Below, piece after piece: positions 15,701-22,883 of a stretch of 29,183 nucleotides of DNA. This DNA is from Bacillota bacterium (lineage in GTDB: Bacteria; Bacillota; Clostridia; Christensenellales; Aristaeellaceae): NCBI GenBank assembly GCA_023415145.1, contig JAEZLW010000098.1:1-29183 (forward strand), given 5' to 3'. Each line of letters opens with the position of its first letter. Position 1 is the stretch's first letter. The notes below the pieces were generated by a model. It searched no databases, had not been told where the DNA came from, and saw only the letters and a program-made list of their open reading frames with translations. Position numbers and translations under genes: made by a program.

Positions 15701-16752
15701 TGGAACAGGGTTTTGTACACGTCGTAATCTCCACTTCCAGCAAGGGCCGCTTTCCCACCAAAAACAGCGTACGGCTCCGGCGCAAGGCGGTGGAGCGGGC
15801 CATCCCCGTGCTTACCAGCATGGATACCGCCAATGCATTGGCCAACTCTTTGGCGTCGCGGTACTCCCAGGAGAGCATGGAGCTGGTGGACATGAACCAC
15901 ATGCGCAAGACAAGGGAAAAGCTGCACTTTATCAAAATGCGGGCCACAGGCAACGATTACATTTACTTTGACTGCTTTGAGCAGGAGATTTTAAGCCCGG
16001 AATCGCTGAGCGTTAGGGTATCCAGCCGCCGCAAGGGCATCGGCGGCGATGGCATTGTATTGATTCTGCCCTCCCAAAGGGCAGACGCGAAGATGCGCAT
16101 GTTCAATGCGGATGGCAGTGAAGGGCAGGTGGCCGGTAACGCCATGCGCTGCGTGGGGAAATACCTGTACGAATCCGGCCGGGTGCACAAGGATTCTATC
16201 GTGCTGGAAACAGGCGGCGGGCTGAAGTCCTTGCAGCTTTATGTGCGGGAGGATACGGTGTATTCCGCCTGCGTGAAGATGGGGCAGCCGGATTTTACGC
16301 CATGGAAGGTGCCGGTGAAGCTGGAGGGTGAGGTCATCCGCCGCAAGGTTTTGCTTGCAGGCGGCGAGTGGGAAATTACATGCCTTTCCATGGGCAACCC
16401 CCATTGCGTGATTTTTGTACCGGACGTGGATCAAGTCGACCTGGAAGGAATAGGCCCGGCCATGGAACATGATCCGCTGTTTCCCCAGCGGGCCAACATC
16501 TCCTTTGCCCAGGTGATCGACCGCAACACGCTGAAGATGCGGGTTTGGGAGCGGGGCATAGGCGAGACCTGGGCCTGCGGTACGGGGGCCTGTGCCGTGG
16601 CTGCCGCGGCTGTGCGCTGCGGCCTGGCCGACAGGGATACGGATATCTCCCTGCGGCTGATCGGCGGTGAGCTGGTGATCCGTTATGACGACGAAGGCAT
16701 ATGGATGACCGGGGATGCACAAAAGGATTTTGAGGGGGATATTGAGATTTAA
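12730..16752 (+). CDS. carB-dapF: CarB-DapF fusion: carbamoyl phosphate synthase large subunit joined to diaminopimelate epimerase
   Basis: One uninterrupted 1340-codon frame carries two complete enzymes. Residues 1 to about 1055 are CarB: first ATP-grasp half starting GSGPIVIGQAAEFDYAG (15-31), second half starting GSGPIRIGQGIEFDYA (556-571), and the C-terminal regulatory MGS-like domain (about 930-1050). Residues about 1064-1340 are DapF: MRATGNDYIYFD (1070-1081), the two catalytic cysteines C1141 (GNAMRC) and C1283 (ACGTGACA) 142 residues apart as in single DapF, and GIGETWACGTG. The linker (ELVDMNHMRKTREKLHF) is short. CarB makes carbamoyl phosphate; DapF converts LL- to meso-diaminopimelate for lysine and peptidoglycan. 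Both active sites look intact. Start: GGGAGGG seven bases before ATG 12730. A separate internal start at 15892 cannot be excluded. Confidence 0.93.
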   Translation: MPLNPDIRRVLIIGSGPIVIGQAAEFDYAGSQACRALKDAGLEVILVNPNPATIMTDQAKATKVYIEPLTLETIRRIIMKEKPDSLLSTLGGQNGLTLSMQLDKEGFLSAHGVKLLGARRDTIEKAEDRQQFKDTMQSNGQPVIPSKVVTDVEAALEFAVEIGYPVIVRPAYTLGGSGGGIASHKDELKEIAANGLRMSPIGQILVEKGISGWKEIEFEVMRDAIGNVVSVCSMENFDPVGVHTGDSIVAAPALTLADKEFQMLRRAALDIISALKVEGGCNVQFALHPDSFEYAVIEVNPRVSRSSALASKATGYPIAKVSAQIAIGYTLDEIQNAVTGKTCACFEPALDYVVVKLPKWPFDKFVYGRRTLGTQIKATGEVMAIGTCFEQALMKAVRGAEIAQDTLRMKKLKGFSTQELLSLIGECTDERLFALYEAIDRGVSLEDLNSLTKIDFFFLHKVQNLLELEKLLAKGNLTEETYLQAKKYGYPDAAIRRISGCEIKNPRSPVYKMVDTCAAEFEAQTPYFYATYDEQNEAEEFIAQKGTQKPCVAVLGSGPIRIGQGIEFDYASVHCVWTLKQHGYDVVMINNNPETVSTDFDTADRLYFEPLTPEDVMGVLHTEKPMGVVVAFGGQTAIKLTNFLYRSGINILGTSADSIDAAEDRKRFDEILEKVHIRRPSGCTVRTLEESLQAASQLGYPVLMRPSYVLGGQNMIIAFTEDDIREYMQIILAHGIENPILIDQYLLGVEVEVDAICDGDDVLIPGIMEHIERAGVHSGDSIAVYPAWNLNGALIQRLLEATRALALEMNTVGLINIQYVIHHNQVYVIEANPRASRTVPYISKVTGLPVVDLAVRCMLGEKLTNMGYGTGLYRQAPYYAVKVPTFSFEKLADVDTHLGPEMKSTGEVLGVGRTLEEALYKGLIGAGYKMKKSGGLLVTVRDGDKREAAEVARKFAALGFSLYATPGTCKALVNAGLKTAEVNREDTAALLEQGFVHVVISTSSKGRFPTKNSVRLRRKAVERAIPVLTSMDTANALANSLASRYSQESMELVDMNHMRKTREKLHFIKMRATGNDYIYFDCFEQEILSPESLSVRVSSRRKGIGGDGIVLILPSQRADAKMRMFNADGSEGQVAGNAMRCVGKYLYESGRVHKDSIVLETGGGLKSLQLYVREDTVYSACVKMGQPDFTPWKVPVKLEGEVIRRKVLLAGGEWEITCLSMGNPHCVIFVPDVDQVDLEGIGPAMEHDPLFPQRANISFAQVIDRNTLKMRVWERGIGETWACGTGACAVAAAAVRCGLADRDTDISLRLIGGELVIRYDDEGIWMTGDAQKDFEGDIEI

Positions 16753-16758
16753 GAAAAT

Positions 16759-16795
16759 AGGCGCTGTCTCTCGTACAGGAGGACAGCGCCTTTTG
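16759..16795. terminator. Bidirectional terminator between carB-dapF and the YigZ-family gene
   Basis: AGGCGCTGTC (16759-16768) pairs with GACAGCGCCT (16782-16791), followed by TTTTGAT on the plus strand and by ATTTTCTT on the minus strand. Confidence 0.85.
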
Positions 16796-16862
16796 ATGAT
16801 CTTGTGTGTTTTAATGTTCTTGTGACTTCACCATATGTGTTTGTCATAGGTTCATCCATGAG

Positions 16863-17495
16863 TTATTCCTCCGGCCAGAAAGCGTAAAGCTCCTCGCTCA
16901 TCAGCTTATCCGCCTGCCCGTCTGTCCAGGTGTCAACAAGGGAAAGAATGGCGGATGAATCTTTTTCGCGGATGAGAAGCGTGCTGGTGACCGTGGCGGA
17001 AAACTCAGTCTTCTCTATCAAAACAGGCTGGGTTTTTAAGTGGTGCAGCACCTTGTCCCACTGGGGATAGGCGATTTCCACCCACCAGCGCTGGCTTTTT
17101 TCCATCACGGCTACCTGGGCAGCGCTTAACGCCTGGGCGCAGGTGTGGCTGTAAGCTCTGACGAGCCCGCCCGCCCCCAACAATATACCCCCAAAATACC
17201 GTGTCACGACAACGCATACATTTGTAACTCCCCGGGCGCGGAGCACTTCCAGCATGGGCAGGCCGGCGGTACCGGAAGGCTCTCCGTCGTCGGAATAACG
17301 CATGATGCCGGCGTTCTGCCCGATCACGTAGGCATAACAGTTGTGGGTGGCATCCCGGTGCTCCTGCCGTATGCTTTGTAAAAATGCCAAAGCCGCCTCC
17401 TCGCTTTGGGCGGGGGCGGCATGGCCGATGAAGCGGCTTTTGCTGACGATATACTCTTCGCTTGCCGTATATTTTACTGTTTTGTAGGAATTCAT
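16863..17495 (-). CDS. yigZ: YigZ/IMPACT family protein (UPF0029)
   Basis: A 210-residue protein of the YigZ/IMPACT family, cytosolic and of unclear function; a role linked to translation or RNA is suspected for the family. The signature is present: ATHNCYAY, then RYSDDGEPSGTAGLPMLEVL and VTRYFGGILLGAGGLVRAYS. The C-terminal domain (about 135-210) has the ferredoxin-like fold expected in this family. The frame is open for another 59 codons upstream, but these lie inside tyrS. The ATG at 17495 is chosen because it overlaps the tyrS stop as ATGA, with AAGGG close before it, showing translational coupling to tyrS. It is the last gene of the T-box-controlled operon. Confidence 0.9.
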   Translation of the reverse strand: MNSYKTVKYTASEEYIVSKSRFIGHAAPAQSEEAALAFLQSIRQEHRDATHNCYAYVIGQNAGIMRYSDDGEPSGTAGLPMLEVLRARGVTNVCVVVTRYFGGILLGAGGLVRAYSHTCAQALSAAQVAVMEKSQRWWVEIAYPQWDKVLHHLKTQPVLIEKTEFSATVTSTLLIREKDSSAILSLVDTWTDGQADKLMSEELYAFWPEE

Positions 17496-18718
17496 CCCTT
17501 GAGCACCAGGCGGCAGTAGTTCTTTTTGCCTTTGCGCAACAGCAGACCGTCGGTTGAAATGGCTTCCGCGGGAATGCGGTATTGGATGTCCGCAATCTTT
17601 TCTGTGCCAACGAGTACCGCACCGGCCTGCACCATCTTCCGTGCTTCGCCGCGGCTTGCACACAGGCCGCACATCGCCAGTAGGCTGGTGAGGTGGTTAT
17701 CTTCTGCCAGCATGGCTTTTGTGACTTCAAAGGTGGGTACATGATCGCTTTCCGCGCCGCCGGCGAACAGCGCTTGGGCGGCATCTGCTGCTTTCTCCGC
17801 TTCCTCCTCGCCGTGGATGAGCTTGGTGATTTCAAAGGCCAGCACCCGTTTGGCCTCGTTGATAGCGGAATCCTGAAGTGTCCCCAGGCGGTGCACTTCC
17901 TCCATGGGCAGGAAGGTGAGCAGCGCCAGAAACTTTTCTACATCATGATCGTCCACATTGCGCCAGTACTGGTAAAAATCAAAGGGCGAGGTGCGCTCCT
18001 TGGACAGCCACAAGGCACCGGCTTCTGTTTTGCCCATCTTTTTGCCGTCATGGGTCATGATGAGCTTGAAGGTAAGGGCAAAGGCATCCTCCTGCTCCTT
18101 GCGGCGGATGAGATCGGCTCCGGCAAGGATATTGCTCCACTGGTCATCCCCGCCCATTTGCAATCGGCAGCCATAATCCTTGATCAGACGCAAAAAGTCG
18201 TAGCTTTGCATGAGCATATAGTTGAACTCCAGGAATGTGAGCCCCTTTTCCAGCCGCTGCTTGTAGCATTCCGCCGTCAGCATGCGGTTGACGGAGAAAA
18301 GCGCACCGATATCCCGCAAAAAATCCACATAATTGAGCTTAAGCAGCCAGTCGGCGTTGTTTGCCAAAATGGCCTTGCCGTCGCTAAAGTCGATCAGTCT
18401 AGCCAGTTGACCTTTGATGGATTGGGCGTTTTGATCAATATCCTCTTTGGTGAGCATTTTGCGCATGTCTGTTTTTCCGCTGGGATCGCCTACCATGGTT
18501 GTTCCGCCGCCGCACAATGCAATGGGCCGGTGCCCAGCCTTTTGCATATGTGCCATGGCCATGATGGGAATATAGTGGCCAACATGCAGGCTGTCGGCGG
18601 TGGGATCAAAACCAACATAGTAGGTGACCTGCTCCCGCTCCAGAAGCTTATAGAGGTCCTCCTCAAAGGTGACCTGGGCGATAAAGCCCCGTTCTTTTAA
18701 AATATCAAGAATGTGCAT
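17492..18718 (-). CDS. tyrS: Tyrosyl-tRNA synthetase
   Basis: A 408-residue class I aminoacyl-tRNA synthetase that charges tRNA-Tyr. It has the HIGH-type motif HVGH (45-48) after YVGFDPTADSL, the GGDDQWSNI block (189-197), the KMSKS-type motif KMGKT (227-231) and a C-terminal S4 RNA-binding domain (about 340-408). It belongs to the longer bacterial TyrS branch with KMGKT/KFGKT. AGGAGG precedes ATG 18718 by eight bases. It lies 15 bases after the aminotransferase and overlaps yigZ, so all three share the T-box leader with its UAC specifier. That agrees with tyrosine-dependent control. Confidence 0.96.
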   Translation of the reverse strand: MHILDILKERGFIAQVTFEEDLYKLLEREQVTYYVGFDPTADSLHVGHYIPIMAMAHMQKAGHRPIALCGGGTTMVGDPSGKTDMRKMLTKEDIDQNAQSIKGQLARLIDFSDGKAILANNADWLLKLNYVDFLRDIGALFSVNRMLTAECYKQRLEKGLTFLEFNYMLMQSYDFLRLIKDYGCRLQMGGDDQWSNILAGADLIRRKEQEDAFALTFKLIMTHDGKKMGKTEAGALWLSKERTSPFDFYQYWRNVDDHDVEKFLALLTFLPMEEVHRLGTLQDSAINEAKRVLAFEITKLIHGEEEAEKAADAAQALFAGGAESDHVPTFEVTKAMLAEDNHLTSLLAMCGLCASRGEARKMVQAGAVLVGTEKIADIQYRIPAEAISTDGLLLRKGKKNYCRLVLKG

Positions 18719-18733
18719 ACCGTCGTCCTCCTG

Positions 18734-19924
18734 TTATTGCATGGCTTCCAAAATGACCTGCTTCAAGATGGCCATGCCCTCGTGAATCTTTTCGATGGGG
18801 CTGTTGGAGAAGTTGAGCCGCATGGTGTTTTCATGACCGCCCTGTGCGAAAAAATGGCTTCCGGGCACATAGGCCACCTTTCGTTCCACGGCTTTCATCA
18901 AAAGCGCCGTGGCATTGATGCCTTCGGGAAGCTCCGCCCATACGAACAGGCCGCCTTCGGGCCTGGTATAGCGGGTGCCCTCGGGGAAATCGGACAATTC
19001 CTCCAGCATGGCATGTAATTGCAATCTGTAGCTTTTGCAGATGGAGGCCACGTGGCTGTCCAGCAGATCTTCACGGAAGAAGGCGTCCACCACGGCCTGG
19101 TTCAGCGTAGCGGTATGCACATCGGCTGATTGCTTGCCGATCACGCACTTGCGCAAGATGTTGGGATGTGCCGCGATGTAACCTACCCGCAGGCCTGGGG
19201 AGATAAGCTTGGAGAAGCTGCCCAGGAAGACCACCAAACCTGACTTGTCATAGGATTTGATGGAGGGCAGCGGTGTGCCTGAATACCGCAAATCGCGGTA
19301 TGGATCGTCCTCCGCCACCACAAAGCCGTACTTGCCCGCCAATTCGGCAATTTGGGGCCGCCTTTCGGCTGCCAGCGTTTTGCCGGTGGGGTTCTGGAAG
19401 GTGGGGATGGTATAGACCATTTTGGGGTGGTGTTTGATGATGGCTTCTTCCAGCTTGTTGATACAAAGGCCGCCCTCATCACTTTCCACCGGAACAACGC
19501 ACGCCTGGTACAGCCGCATGCATTGCATGTTGCCAAGGAACGTGGGGTTTTCCACCAGAATCACATCACCGGGATTGATCAGCGCTTTGCACAATAGATC
19601 CATGGCCTGGCTGGAGCCGGATACGGGAAGGATATCCTCCGGCTTCACCTCAAAACCGAACTGGCGCATAAGGTACGGTGCTAGGCTTTCCTTCAATGGG
19701 GCATACCCTTCCGTTGTCCCGTATTGCAGTATGTTTTTGCCGTTTTCCCTGAGTACCTTCTGGCAAAGTCGGGATACGGTGTCCTCCGGCAAGGCGCTGG
19801 AGGCCGGGTTGCCGCCGCCGAAGGAGATCATGCCCGGGGTGGCCATGAGCTTCAAGATTTCCCGGATGGCGCTTCCTGTGATGCCGTCAAACCGTTTGGC
19901 AAAAGTCAATTCCGTTGCGTTCAT
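18734..19924 (-). CDS. PLP-dependent aminotransferase, probably aromatic amino acid specific
   Basis: A 396-residue fold-type I aminotransferase of the ARO8/LysN-like subgroup. Visible are GGGNPASSALP (36-46), NPTG (178-181), DDPYRDLR (206-213) and the PLP lysine K239 in GSFSKLISPGLRVGY; the C-terminal arginine is in NTMRLNFSN. Members act on aromatic amino acids, 2-aminoadipate or branched-chain amino acids, and sequence alone does not separate these. The tyrosine T-box in front of it and tyrS behind it make an aromatic (tyrosine-forming) role the most likely one; this is inference from context. The start has AAAGGAGG six bases upstream. It is the first gene of the operon. Confidence 0.88.
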   Translation of the reverse strand: MNATELTFAKRFDGITGSAIREILKLMATPGMISFGGGNPASSALPEDTVSRLCQKVLRENGKNILQYGTTEGYAPLKESLAPYLMRQFGFEVKPEDILPVSGSSQAMDLLCKALINPGDVILVENPTFLGNMQCMRLYQACVVPVESDEGGLCINKLEEAIIKHHPKMVYTIPTFQNPTGKTLAAERRPQIAELAGKYGFVVAEDDPYRDLRYSGTPLPSIKSYDKSGLVVFLGSFSKLISPGLRVGYIAAHPNILRKCVIGKQSADVHTATLNQAVVDAFFREDLLDSHVASICKSYRLQLHAMLEELSDFPEGTRYTRPEGGLFVWAELPEGINATALLMKAVERKVAYVPGSHFFAQGGHENTMRLNFSNSPIEKIHEGMAILKQVILEAMQ

Positions 19925-19950
19925 GGTTTTCCTCCTTTAATGCTTCGGGG

Positions 19951-19983
19951 AAAGAAAACGCCTTCCCCGGTTTGGGGAAGGCG
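19951..19983 (-). terminator. T-box leader terminator
   Basis: On the minus strand CGCCTTCCCC (19974-19983) pairs with GGGGAAGGCG (19959-19968), followed by TTTTCTTT. It is the conditional terminator of the T-box leader, about 27 bases before the aminotransferase ATG. Confidence 0.93.
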
Positions 19984-20226
19984 GCGATATGCCACGGTAC
20001 CACTTCCATTCAGCACGCCCTTTAAGGCAGTGCCCTTTGCGGGAAAAATAGTGTTTTCATCTTTCCCATACGCTGTATCCGGCGCACCGGCTTGACCTAC
20101 GCGGCAAATGCTTTCGGCTCAGAGCTCCGGGAGGTATTCCCTTGAAAATCGCCGCTTCTTTCCACCTGCCAGAAGCTCTCTTAAGGCACAACCATCAAGG
20201 TACTTGGTCCCGTCATCGCTTGTTGT
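19951..20226 (-). promoter_or_regulatory. Tyrosine T-box leader
   Basis: The roughly 275-base leader has the ordered T-box parts on the minus strand. Stem I carries GATGA near its base, AGAGAG and GGTGGAA in the distal part, and the specifier loop GAATACC. The T-box sequence AAGTGGTACCGTG (19993-20005) follows, then the terminator. The specifier triplet reads UAC (20134-20136), a Tyr codon. Uncharged tRNA-Tyr would pair with it and with the T-box, favouring the antiterminator and turning on the aminotransferase-tyrS-yigZ operon. The Tyr reading agrees with tyrS downstream. Confidence 0.92.
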
Positions 20227-20231
20227 TCCCC

Positions 20232-20260
20232 ATTATATTCAGGGAGAAGCGGGCTGTCAA
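20232..20260 (-). promoter_or_regulatory. Consensus promoter of the T-box operon
   Basis: On the minus strand perfect TTGACA (20255-20260) and TATAAT (20232-20237) boxes are separated by 17 bases, placing transcription start near 20225. It fires away from nrdA. Confidence 0.9.
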
Positions 20261-20339
20261 GCACCTATCGTTTCAGCTTTCTTTTTTTCAGGTAAGATGC
20301 ATGTAGATTGCCTAATCCCTTGTGAAAGTGAGGCGCACC

Positions 20340-22856
20340 ATGCACATTATCAAGCGCAACGGAGTTTATGAGGAATACCGCGGTGAGAAGATCACCGCCG
20401 CCATGGAAAAGGCATTTATAAGCGTTGGACAAGCACCGAAAACGGAAACGCTTCATCAGCTACTAAACCATGTGGAGCATCACATGGACACAATCGTGCC
20501 TGTTACCGTGGAAGCTATACAGGACCTGGTAGAGCAGGCGCTGATGGCGATGGAGTATTATCAGGTGGCAAAAAGCTACATTTTATATCGGGAAAACAGG
20601 GCGCGCCTTCGCAGGGCTTGCCGGGAATTGTCAGACTCTCTTTCAGAGCCCGGACTTCATGAATGCCTGATTCAGATACAAAGAGATTTCCCGCAGGAGG
20701 ATTATGACCTTACGCGCCTTCACTTAAAGTATGCTTCCTTTTTGAAGCCCGGCATGACGGAGGATCAGCGATTGTCCTCACTTGTAAAAGCTGCCGTGGA
20801 GATGACTGCTCAGGAAGCACCCAAATGGGAATACATCGCGGCACGGCTGCAGTATTTCTGTTTTGAAAAGTCGCTTCGGGAAGAGCTGGCCCGCCGGAAG
20901 ATTGGAAGCCTATATGAAAAGATCCGTCATCTGACGGAGGAGGGGCTGTATGGTGCGTACATCCTTGCACATTACTCCAAGGCGGAGATCGACCTGTATG
21001 AAACATACATTGAAAATGAACGCAACCACCTTTTCAACTATGCGGGTCTGGACTTGCTTTTGCAGCGTTATGTGGTGAGGACTCACCGCCACGTGCTGCT
21101 GGAAACACCTCAGGAAATGTACCTGGGCATCGCCATGCACCTGGCCATGAAGGAAAAGCAGGACAGGGACATGTGGGTGAAGAAGTTCTATGATATGCTG
21201 AGCCTTTTGCAGCTCACCATGGCGACGCCGACCCTTGCCAATGCCCGAAAACCCAACCATCAGCTTTCCAGCTGCTTTATCGATACCATGCCCGACAGCC
21301 TGGATGGCATTTACCGTACCATCGACAACTTTGCCAGAGTAAGCAAATTCGGCGGCGGTATGGGTGTCTACCTTGGCAAGGTGCGGGCCAATGGCTCAAG
21401 CATTCGCGGCTTTGAGGGGGCTGCCGGCGGCGTGATCCGCTGGATCAAGCTTCTCAATGCTACCGCCGTAGCAGTGGATCAATTGGGCATGCGCCAAGGG
21501 GCCGTGGCGGTGTACCTGGACGTTTGGCACAAGGACCTGCCGGAATTTCTGCAGCTTAAAACGAATAATGGCGACGACAGGCTGAAAGCTCACGATGTAT
21601 TCCCTGCCGTGTGCTATCCGGACCTTTTCTGGCGTATGGCCAAGGAGAGTCTTGATCAAAGCTGGTTTATGATGTGCCCGCACCAAATCCTTACCACCAA
21701 GGGCTATGCGCTGGAGGATTACTTTGGCGAGGAGTGGGAAAAACGGTATCTTGACTGTGTGAAGGATGCACGGATATCAAAGCGGGAAATTTCCATCAAG
21801 GAACTGGTGAGGCTGATTTTAAAATCCGCCATCGAAACGGGTACACCATTCGCCTTCAACCGGGACACGGTGAACCGATTGAATCCAAACAGCCACGCTG
21901 GCATCATTTACTGCTCCAACCTGTGTACGGAGATTGCTCAAAACATGAGCGCCATCCAGCTTCTAAGCCGCCAGATTACCACGCAGGACGGGGAAACGGC
22001 GGTAGTTACCATTACAAAGCCCGGGGATTTTGTGGTGTGCAACCTGGCAAGTCTATCCCTGGGCGCTCTGCCGGTGGAGGACGGCGAGGCCATGCAAGAA
22101 CTGGTGGTTACCGCAGTGCGGGCGCTGGACAACGTGATCGATTTGAACTTTTATCCGGTAGAGTACGCTGAAGTAACCAACCGCCGTTATCGCAGCATCG
22201 GCCTTGGAGTGCACGGCTATCACCACATGCTGGCTAAAAGGGGAATTGCCTGGGAAAGCCAGGCGCATTTGGACTTTGTGGATGCGGTGTTCGAGCGCTT
22301 GAATTACGCCGCCATCCAGGCCAGCAGCCGGCTGGCCAAAGAAAAAGGTGCCTATTCTCATTTTGAGGGAAGCGACTGGCAGACGGGGAAGTATTTTGAA
22401 AAACGTGGCTATACAGATGATAAGTGGCTGAAACTGAAAGAGGAAGTTGCAAAAAGCGGCATGCGCAACGCCTACCTGCTTGCCATCGCACCCACCAGTT
22501 CTACCAGCATCCTGGCTTCCACCACCGCTGGGGTAGATCCAGTGATGAACCGGTTTTTCCTGGAAGAAAAGAAGGGGATGATCCTGCCCAGGGTTGCGCC
22601 GGAGCTTTCAATGGCTACCTACTGGTATTACAAAAACGCCCATCAGATCGACCAATCCTATTCGGTAATGGCGGCAGGTGTAAGGCAGCGGCATATCGAC
22701 CAGGGCCAGAGCCTGAACCTGTACATTACCAACGACTTCAGCCTGCGCCAGGTGTTGGATTTGTATATCAAGGCATGGGAGTTGGGCGTCAAAACGGTCT
22801 ACTATGTGCGCAGCAAGGCCTTGGAGGTGGAGGAGTGCGAAAGCTGTGCCTCATGA
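20340..22856 (+). CDS. nrdA: Ribonucleoside-diphosphate reductase alpha subunit, class Ia type
   Basis: The 838-residue large subunit of an aerobic-type ribonucleotide reductase, which reduces ribonucleoside diphosphates to deoxyribonucleotides. An N-terminal ATP-cone (about 1-95: IIKRNGVYEEYRGEKI through SYILYRENRARLR) senses ATP/dATP. The catalytic part shows the redox pair C312 (QLSSCF) and C567 (VVCNLASL), and the thiyl-radical site N527-C529-E531 (NLCTE). APTSSTSILASTTAG is the phosphate-binding region, and the C-terminal shuttle pair is C833/C836 (CESC). The first redox cysteine lies about 87 residues later than in E. coli NrdA because of extra N-terminal sequence. ATG 20340 has GTGAGG six bases upstream and replaces a GTG at 20322. 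I see no consensus promoter or clear NrdR box pair in front of it. Confidence 0.95.
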   Translation: MHIIKRNGVYEEYRGEKITAAMEKAFISVGQAPKTETLHQLLNHVEHHMDTIVPVTVEAIQDLVEQALMAMEYYQVAKSYILYRENRARLRRACRELSDSLSEPGLHECLIQIQRDFPQEDYDLTRLHLKYASFLKPGMTEDQRLSSLVKAAVEMTAQEAPKWEYIAARLQYFCFEKSLREELARRKIGSLYEKIRHLTEEGLYGAYILAHYSKAEIDLYETYIENERNHLFNYAGLDLLLQRYVVRTHRHVLLETPQEMYLGIAMHLAMKEKQDRDMWVKKFYDMLSLLQLTMATPTLANARKPNHQLSSCFIDTMPDSLDGIYRTIDNFARVSKFGGGMGVYLGKVRANGSSIRGFEGAAGGVIRWIKLLNATAVAVDQLGMRQGAVAVYLDVWHKDLPEFLQLKTNNGDDRLKAHDVFPAVCYPDLFWRMAKESLDQSWFMMCPHQILTTKGYALEDYFGEEWEKRYLDCVKDARISKREISIKELVRLILKSAIETGTPFAFNRDTVNRLNPNSHAGIIYCSNLCTEIAQNMSAIQLLSRQITTQDGETAVVTITKPGDFVVCNLASLSLGALPVEDGEAMQELVVTAVRALDNVIDLNFYPVEYAEVTNRRYRSIGLGVHGYHHMLAKRGIAWESQAHLDFVDAVFERLNYAAIQASSRLAKEKGAYSHFEGSDWQTGKYFEKRGYTDDKWLKLKEEVAKSGMRNAYLLAIAPTSSTSILASTTAGVDPVMNRFFLEEKKGMILPRVAPELSMATYWYYKNAHQIDQSYSVMAAGVRQRHIDQGQSLNLYITNDFSLRQVLDLYIKAWELGVKTVYYVRSKALEVEECESCAS

Positions 22857-22883
22857 AATATTTTGTTTGAAGGAGAAATGTAC

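Noticed and set aside
17693..18700. 335-codon open frame on the plus strand
   Set aside because: Antisense to tyrS, which carries HVGH, KMGKT and an S4 domain; the antisense product has no recognisable features.
20261..20339. NrdR boxes or promoter before nrdA
   Set aside because: Only weak matches (TAAGAT at 20293 with a poor -35) and no paired 16-bp NrdR-like sites were seen.
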